DNA of 64,000 nucleotides, taken from NCBI RefSeq assembly GCF_902459465.1, contig NC_047062.1, forward strand, positions 26,157,866 through 26,221,865, given 5' to 3'. The position numbers and the translations under genes were made by a program. Numbering within the stretch: the stretch's first letter is position 1; each line of letters opens with the position of its first letter. Below are positions 57,661 through 64,000 of the stretch, piece by piece. Source of the DNA: Asterias rubens (taxonomy: Eukaryota > Echinodermata > Asteroidea > Forcipulatida > Asteriidae). The notes under the pieces were generated by a model. The model saw nothing but the letters and a program-made list of their open reading frames with translations, ran no database searches and was not told the DNA's origin.

Positions 57661-58185
57661 AGGGACACGTTGCCTTGGATCGGGCGAGTTGGTCTATTTG
57701 AAACTGTTATGAAATGCATTGGTTAGACAAATGTTTTAAAGGCAGTGGTCACTATTGGTAATTAGTGTTCGAGAAATAAGTAATTTTCCATGAATTTGAT
57801 TTTGAGACCTCAGATTTAGAATTTGTGGTCTCGAAATCAAGCATCTGAAAGCACACAACTTCGTGTGACAAGGGTGTTTTTCTTTCATTATTATCGCACA
57901 ACTTTGACGACCAATTGAGCTCAAATTTTCACAGGTTTGATATTTTGTGCATATGTTCAGATACACCTGGTGAGAAGACTGGTCTTTGACAATTACCAAT
58001 AGTGTACAGTGTCTTTAAAAGTAGAATATAATGATCCACATAAATGTGCCTTGAAATTGCATGGTTTTCCGTTTACCAATGTTTACTTTGCAAACCAACA
58101 CGGTTGTCCATTTTGTGGAGTCAAAAATTTGACTTCACAAATTAGCGTGCCGTGTTCACAAAAAATAAGGACAACCGTGCAATTT
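57661..58185 (+). mobile_element. MITE family B, interrupted by family A, right end lost
   Basis: TTAA 57657-57660, AGGGACACGTTGCCTTGGAT. At its internal ATGTTTTAAAAGTAGAATAT site a family-A element is inserted (57740-58014). The second half keeps the hairpin region and then fades. Confidence 0.85.
57740..58014 (+). mobile_element. MITE family A nested inside family B
   Basis: TTAA on both sides (57736-57739 and 58015-58018). 275 bp because about 100 bp of the left half are deleted. Confidence 0.9.
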
Positions 58186-58689
58186 CTTTTGGATTTATTG
58201 AAGAAAAATGGTGTATATTTACACCCCAAGAGAAAATCCTAGAACTGGTCATGTCTGTACGTGTGGTTCAACATTTTCACAAGCAAACAAACTGGGGGGG
58301 GGGGCCTAATTAATATCCAATGCACGCTTTTTCTGTTTTAAGGAAATGTTGATCAATACTAGTAATGGTTTGCTGAGGAGGGGCTTTTTGAGATAGATAA
58401 GATAAAAAAGATGACACTTTATAACCCCACTCTGGAGAAATTTAAAACTGGTCTTGGTTCAAACAGTACACATAAAACACTAAAATTTGTCAAGAAGTAA
58501 CCATTTATGCAAAATATGTGTACACCTTGGCAACTACATGTATAACATACTCTGCGCAACACTTCTGTGCTCAAAAATGTTGAAGGCTTAGAAGGTCTAT
58601 GAACTTTGATCCCATAACAAAGTAGTTGCAGAATGTACAGTGGTCTGACTGCTTATAAAATTCTGTTAACAAATTGAAAATGCATATTC

Positions 58690-58785
58690 TGAACCTTCCC
58701 CCGAGTTCTGTGAAAAAATCACAGGCATATTACTCAGGTGGGATTCGAACCCACGACCCTTGCAATTCTAGAGCAGTGTCATTTG
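58690..58785 (-). mobile_element. SINE S3 partial copy
   Basis: Reverse complement of the S3 head and tail start: GGTGGGATTCGAACCCACGA, CAATTCTAGAGCAGTGTC and TTCTGTGAAAAAATCACAGG. Confidence 0.72.
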
Positions 58786-59283
58786 TGTTGTGTTGTCGTT
58801 TAGCCTTCGAGAAAGCTCTGCTAGAGTTGATCCGAAGGGGGAAATGGAACCCAAAGCGAAGCCAAGAGTGCCATTTTCCCCCTAGGGTGTACAAAACCCA
58901 TGGACCCCAATCACAGCGTGCAACAACTGTTTGTAATACCCTTGTAACATTATTGTCCTCTTCCAAAGTTCTGTTGTCAACTTGTCACTTTCAAACATTA
59001 TTTACGACGAGTATGCATAGATTAATAACAGACGAACAGTTGTTCAAATAAAAAAACATTCTTCACTGTTCCCTCGTAACCACGGTTGTTTCGCATCACT
59101 CATGTTACCCGCTGCGCTGTGCAGCCTTGGTACATGCGTTTTTGTTGCATGTCACAGGATTGGTTCTCAACCGGTCAAACTTCAGTTTGTTACCGAGGTA
59201 TAACAAAAACTATTTGTTGCAGCTTACAAGGTTAACACCACTTACATGTAAAAGCTAGGATCCTATTGTGTGACCTTTTTGGC

Positions 59284-62200
59284 TCATATATCTTGGTCCT
59301 GATGACTACCGCTCTCAGATTGATTACTGTTATTATTCTCCGCCATTAGAACTTCACGATTCTCATACGTCCAGAACCCATTCAGATCAATCAGAATACT
59401 CACAACGGTCTCACCATGGTTGCTAAAACACAACAAATCAATACCATTATTTACTTTTACAAATTGGATCTTAATTGTACATTTGAGATTTGAAACAGTG
59501 CGGCCAAGTGGATAAGAGCACTGGACTCAAGCTCTGGTGTTTCTGTTCAGCAGAGTGTGGGTTTGAGTCCCTGTCGTGACGTGACACTTGTGTCCCTGAG
59601 CAAGACGTTTAACCATAATTGCTTTTCTCCACCTAGGGGTAAATGTGTACCTGCGTGGGCAGATATGTTCTTGATTGATTAAGCTTAGTGCACTACATAT
59701 TTGGCAGCACAGGCTGTTAACTCCTGAAGGGAGTATGTGGGCAACAAATGAAATCTAATCTAATCTAATCTAATAGTGCCAGACTACCAATGAAGAGCAA
59801 ACAATGCAGCACAGTAAACACTGATAATAATCATAAATCATAAAGAGATGAGTAATAAAGGTAACTCAAATGTTGTGAGCTCTTTGAAATGAACAAATTG
59901 AAACATTATCACAAGTAATATTTGTAATTGGAGAACAAAATCTATGACAAATTGTAACATGAATAATCTTGGTTTCACCCGTTTTCAGGCCGACACATTT
60001 GTCCACGATTGTGGAGCCACAGCCCAATTTCATAGAGCTGCAACTACTTATATTTTGCTTACTGTACGAGTTTACACTGCTAACTGTAAGCACACAAAAG
60101 GCAAGCTAAACTTCAGGTGCTTACTGTACTAAAATGATTGAGGTAACAATACAAATCAAAGGTGAACGCGCAAGCTGACCACCTAATTTTTTTGCAGTGA
60201 AAAAGGCTTACACTTAAGCAATTTGTTTCTGTTACAGTTAGCATGACAATTTGCTGACCGTTACACAGCGCTTTGGAATTTGCCCGAGATCATGAAAGAG
60301 GATGATAACCCTTACCTGTTGATAAGATCTTGAAGTGTTATTTTGAGAGGATCAGCTGGTTTGACCATATCAAAGATTTCATCCTTCACATCGGCAAATG
60401 AGATTGGCTCTTGGCCATGCTGTATCATCTGCTGCTGGATAGCCTGGATATCAAACAAGGTCCACAGTAACAATATGATGAGTGAGTTGGTACTCTGACT
60501 GCATGGTATGACAGGCAAACTATGTTGTCCATAGAGTCGATAACTTTATAGAAAATAGCCTGGGACTCAAAGAAGGTCTACAGTGTGGTACTCTGACTAA
60601 AGGTAGTATGACAGACAGGCTATGTTGTCCACAGAGTCGGAACAATATAGAAAAAAGCCTGGGACTCAAGAAGGTCTACAGTTACAATAAATGTGTTTGG
60701 TACTCCGACTGCAGGTACATGTAGTATGACAAACAGAGTCAGGAACCATATAGAAAAAAGCCTGGGACTCAAAGAAGGTCTACAGTTTACAATAAGTGTG
60801 TTTAGTACTCCGACTGCAGGTAGTATGACAGACAAGCTATGTTGCCCACAGAGTCACAAACATAAAAAAAAACTTGGAACCAAACTAACAAGTGGGTAAC
60901 ATGTAGGAACTGTGACTGCAGATAGAATATTGACAGACAAGCTTTCTGGTCTCAATTTGAGTCACAAACATATGGAAATAGACTGGGAGTCAAACACAGT
61001 TCACAGTGACAATGACACTTACTCGGAAGAAGTAGTTCAGAGCGAAGACGTTGAGGTAAGATTTGCCCTGTACGTCTAACAGCCGGAAGAAATACTGCAA
61101 GGCTTGCTGCTCTTTCCGATTTTCCATGGCAAGAACGAAGTCAAGATATGTCTTGTAATCCTGCAGAAAGAAAAAATCAGTGGCGACATACTTTAAAAAG
61201 AGCATGGCATAACTGTAGGGACCTTGGAAGATTGTGCAAAACCATTTTAAGTAGTGTTTTGTTCCATCCCCTAAAATTTGAACAGCAACCACTACCTTCA
61301 CCCCTAATCTCCAATAGCCAAACTTTAGATCTCAACTTTAAACAAACTTTTCTGAGGAACTATGCCTCGCAGACCATGCTGTCGGGGGCTTTTGCGAGAG
61401 TACCAGCAATGACACGGCATGGCTTTGGCTTAAACAGCTCCAGCTATGTGTCATTAATAATTATCAACCGTTTAGCCGCTTATTATTGAAAAAAAAACTT
61501 TGGATTATATGAAAACTATCACATGAGAAAGATCTATGTGTGATGAGTTATATAAAAACATCTAGGAAGTATTTTATTCATACAAATAGCAGAATGTCAT
61601 CACTCTTTTAAAGGAACGTTTCAGAATTGGTAAGAAACAACAATCGTGAAGATCACAGATTTACATCAAACTTACACGGTCTAATGATGATGATAGTTGC
61701 AAACATCCCTTGAAATATTTCTGTCTGAAATGTCATATTTGATGAAAAATAAATAATCTAACTTCGAGTTTGGAGTATATCGCTCAGTGAGCGTTTTATT
61801 CATTTTTATTTTGGCATCGATGCAATGCAAAATTTGTAATCGGTTTTTCACTATTCTCTCTTGACCCAGATGGCCGATCGATCTCAAACCTCTACAGGTT
61901 TGTCAGTTTATGTATATGGTAGATTACATAAAGTGCTTACACTGCCAGCAACTGTTTTGTTAGCAAAAAAACAATTTTGTAATGTTCCTTTAAAGCCATT
62001 GGACCCTCTCGGTAAACAGCATTGTCCAGGGCCCACACTTCGTGTATCACAACTTCTATATCAAATAACAAACCTGTGAACATTTAGGCTCAATCGGTCA
62101 TCGGAGTCGGGAGAAAATAACGGGAAAACCCACCCTTGTATCCGCGCGTTTCGCCGTGTCATGACATGTGTTTAAAATAAATCCGTAATTCTCGCTAACG

Positions 62201-62623
62201 AGAATTTATATTGTTTTACTGTTTTCTCAAAAAGTAAAGCATTTCATGGAATAATATTTCAAGAGAAGTCTTTCACCACTACCTTCTGTAAACCCTGTAA
62301 GTTATTTGTAAATCTGTGAACTTATATTTATTTTTCTGTACCGAAAGGGTCCAATGGCTTTAAATCTGGACTGTTTTATTTCACTCGGCTTCACCTTTTG
62401 AAATAAACAGTCCAGATTTCACCTCGTAATTATACTCTATGTACAATATTGACAGTTGTTGGTTTAAGCTTAATGGATTGACTGACCATTTCTCCATCGT
62501 AGGTTAGACACTCTTGGAAGACTCGATCTAAGAAGACGCTGGTGAGTGTCCCTGTACCATACCTAGATAGCTCCTGTTTGCTCAGCATACCGTTATGATC
62601 CTTGTCCAGGTTCAGATACTGAC
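59284..62623 (-). CDS. PPP2R3C: Protein phosphatase 2A regulatory subunit B'' gamma, C-terminal four exons (5' part outside window)
   Basis: EF-hand type B'' regulatory subunit of PP2A (G5PR in mammals). Coding exons, in transcript order: 62487-62623, 61023-61160, 60316-60443 and 59284-59422 (stop at 59284-59286). Phases agree across all junctions and give about 180 residues. Exon one reads GQYLNLDKDHNGMLSKQELS, an EF-hand-like loop, followed by FLDRVFQECLTYDGEM. The next carries KTYLDFVLAMENRKEQQALQ and YLNVFALNYFFR; the third VKDEIFDMVKPADPLKITLQ; the last LIDLNGFWTYENRE and a short polar tail. These match the C-terminal half of PPP2R3C as I know it. The gene is convergent with MTA. Its introns hold a roughly 100-bp minisatellite, several MITEs and a 92-bp duplication of the exon boundary at 62623. 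Upstream exons are not in the remaining 1.4 kb and must lie past the right edge. Confidence 0.93.
59496..59776 (+). mobile_element. SINE S1, complete with (AATCT)n tail
   Basis: tRNA-Leu-like head CGGCCAAGTGGATAAGAGCA, CTGGACTCAAGCTCTGG, GTGTGGGTTTGAGTCCC. Then CTTGTGTCCCTGAGCAAG, a body, and a tail of four to five AATCT units at 59751-59776. In the last PPP2R3C intron. Confidence 0.8.
60021..60285. mobile_element. CCCAATTTCATAG-type MITE, diverged
   Basis: AGCCCAATTTCATAGAGCTG left end; right end degraded to AGCGCTTTGGAATTTGCCCG. In the last PPP2R3C intron. Confidence 0.55.
60441..60995. repeat. Minisatellite of about 100-115 bp in a PPP2R3C intron
   Basis: AGCCTGGGACTCAAAGAAGG followed by TCTACAG, GGTACTCTGACTGCAGG, GTATGACAGACA and AGAGTCA recurs at about 60442, 60558, 60657, 60757 and (weakly) 60870 and 60982. 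The first unit begins at the splice acceptor of the exon at 60316-60443. Confidence 0.82.
61612..61989 (+). mobile_element. MITE family C, complete
   Basis: TTAA 61608-61611 and 61990-61993; the latter is shared with the next element. In a PPP2R3C intron. Confidence 0.9.
61994..62359 (+). mobile_element. MITE family D, complete
   Basis: AGCCATTGGACCCTCTCGGT and its complement ending CCAATGGCT; TTAA 61990-61993 and 62360-62363. Confidence 0.9.
62361..62420. repeat. Hairpin AAATCTGGACTGTT / AACAGTCCAGATTT
   Basis: Arms of about 21 bp around a loop of about 17 bases, abutting the right TTAA of the family-D MITE. Confidence 0.8.
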
Positions 62624-62773
62624 CTGAAATAACAAATTATAATAAGAATAATAATAGTGGTTTCTTATACAGCAGGCATATCCGTTATGATCCTTGTCCA
62701 GGTTCAGATACTGACCTGAAATAACAAATTATAATAAGAATAATAATAGTGGTTTCTTATACAGCAGGCATAT
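62590..62773. repeat. Exact 92-bp tandem duplication over a PPP2R3C splice acceptor
   Basis: 62590-62681 and 62682-62773 appear identical. Each contains the first 34 nt of the exon ending at 62623, its acceptor, and 58 bp of intron. Confidence 0.93.
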
Positions 62774-63345
62774 TCGTCACTCAGTCACGCTCAAGGTGCT
62801 TTAACATACAAAAAAAAGTCTGCAAGATATGTGAGACTACGCTTGAATTATGAGACCTGCTCCTATAAAGGAACATTACAGAATTGTTTTTTTCTAACAA
62901 AACAGTTGCTGGCAGTGTAAGCACTTTATGTAATCCACCACATACATAAACTGACAAACCAATAGAAGTTTGAGATCCATCAGCCATCTTGGTCACGAGA
63001 GAGTAGTGAAAAACCAATTACACATATTGCATTGCATCGATGCCAAAACAAAAATGAATAAAACGCTCACCGAGCGATAAACTCCAAACACGAAGTTAGA
63101 TTATCTATTTCTCATTAAATATGACATTCCAGACAGAAATATTTCAAGGGATGTTTGCAACTATCATCATCATTAGACCGTGTAAGTTTGATGTGAATCT
63201 GTGATCTTCATGATTTTTGTTTCTTACCAATTCTGTAACGTTCCTTTAACATAGCACCACGTAATGGCAAGATGCTGTGGCACAATTGGCTGCCAATCAA
63301 ACCAGGAACACCAGGGTGAACCCCCTTATGAAATTCAAGCCCTGA
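62740..63345 (-). mobile_element. SINE S1 copy split by a family-C MITE
   Basis: TTCTTATACAGCAGGCATAT and GCTCAAGGTGCTTTAACATA, then AATTATGAGACCTGCTCCT before the MITE, and CATAGCACCACGTAATGGCA after it. This matches the order in the copy at 38800-39105. Its left end overlaps the 92-bp duplication. Confidence 0.68.
62869..63245 (-). mobile_element. MITE family C, complete, inside a SINE
   Basis: AGGAACATTACAGAATTG and complement; right TTAA 63246-63249, left flank ATAA (probably mutated TTAA). Confidence 0.87.
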
Positions 63346-63419
63346 CCCAGGGTAGAGGTTGATAATTTTTTTGAAAATGCCTTTGGAGCGGGACAGTTTC
63401 CCAGGTTGTATACTCCACA

Positions 63420-64000
63420 CGGAGCTGAGAAAGATTACTCCACAGGGAGCTGAGAAAGATTACTCCACAGGGAGCGGAGAAAGATTACTCCACAGGGAAC
63501 TGAGAAAGATTACTCCACAGGGAGCGGAGAAAGATTACTCCACAGGGAGCGGAGAAAGATTACTCCACGGGGAGCTGAGAAAGATTACTCCACAGGGAGC
63601 GGAGAAAGATTACTCCACAGGGAGCTGAGAAAGATTACTCCACAGGGAGCGGAGAAAGATTACTCCACAGGGAGCGGAGAAAGATTACTCCACAGGGAGC
63701 GGAGAAAGATTACTCCACAGGGAGCGGAGAAAGATTACTCCACAGGGAGCTGAGAAAGATTACTCCACAGGGAGCGGAGAAAGATTACTCCACAGGGAGC
63801 GGAGAAAGATTACTCCACAGGGAGCTGAGAAAGATTACTCCACAGGGAGCTGAGAAAGATTACTCCACAGGGAGCTGAGAAAGATTACTCCACAGGGAGC
63901 TGAGAAAGATTACTCCACAGGGAGCTGAGAAAGATTACTCCACAGGGAGCTGAGAAAGATTACTCCACAGGGAGCGGAGAAAGATTACTCCACAGGGAGC
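63420..64000. repeat. 25-bp satellite array, reaching the window edge
   Basis: Unit GGAGCTGAGAAAGATTACTC plus CACAG, about 23 copies seen and continuing beyond the window. Position 6 alternates T or G (GGAGCT / GGAGCG). It presumably lies in a PPP2R3C intron. The open frame through it is only the repeat read in phase. Confidence 0.95.

Noticed and set aside
63359..63628. Open frame through the 25-bp array
   Set aside because: The repeat simply lacks stops in this phase; the protein would be pure repeat read from a satellite.

Overview
This window is nuclear DNA from a metazoan, most probably an echinoderm. A sea star is my best guess, but the class is an inference. The evidence is three conserved animal genes with GT-AG introns, low coding density, and very many short inverted-repeat elements and tRNA-derived SINEs of the sort I associate with echinoderm genomes.

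Layout. (1) About 0.24-11.4 kb is a tandem segmental duplication. The right-hand unit ends in an intact intronless rhodopsin-like GPCR (minus strand, 10946-11794). The left-hand unit carries a truncated copy with two in-frame stops. (2) 11.8-19.6 kb has no gene I recognise; it holds MITEs, hairpin elements and one TIR element with subterminal repeats. (3) 19.79-27.90 kb is ARL2 (plus strand, five exons, 184 aa, the same length as the human protein). (4) 30.51-54.86 kb is an MTA-family gene of the NuRD complex (plus strand, 19 exons, about 736 aa: BAH, ELM2, SANT, GATA finger and an extra C2H2 finger). Inside its intron 17, on the same strand, is a two-exon gene for a Crypton-type tyrosine recombinase (about 450 aa) that keeps the residues expected for catalysis. 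(5) 59.28 kb to about 62.62 kb holds the last four coding exons of PPP2R3C (minus strand); the 5' part lies beyond the right edge. (6) The right edge runs into a 25-bp satellite array.

Repeats dominate the rest. Four MITE families (called A to D here) are all bounded by TTAA, with outer ends AGGCAGTGGACAC, AGGAACACGTTGCC, AGGAACATTACAG and AGCCATTGGACAC. The TTAA target and the AGG-type ends resemble Kolobok/T2-type elements. Several copies abut while sharing one TTAA, and one copy of A sits inside B, which confirms the TTAA duplication. Other elements include a hAT-type element with perfect 33-bp TIRs and an 8-bp TSD, large foldbacks, SINEs, LINE fragments and minisatellites.

ARL2, MTA and PPP2R3C are ordinary housekeeping neighbours with no evident joint pathway. 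All splice sites were placed by eye from reading-frame continuity and family similarity; no alignment or search was run.
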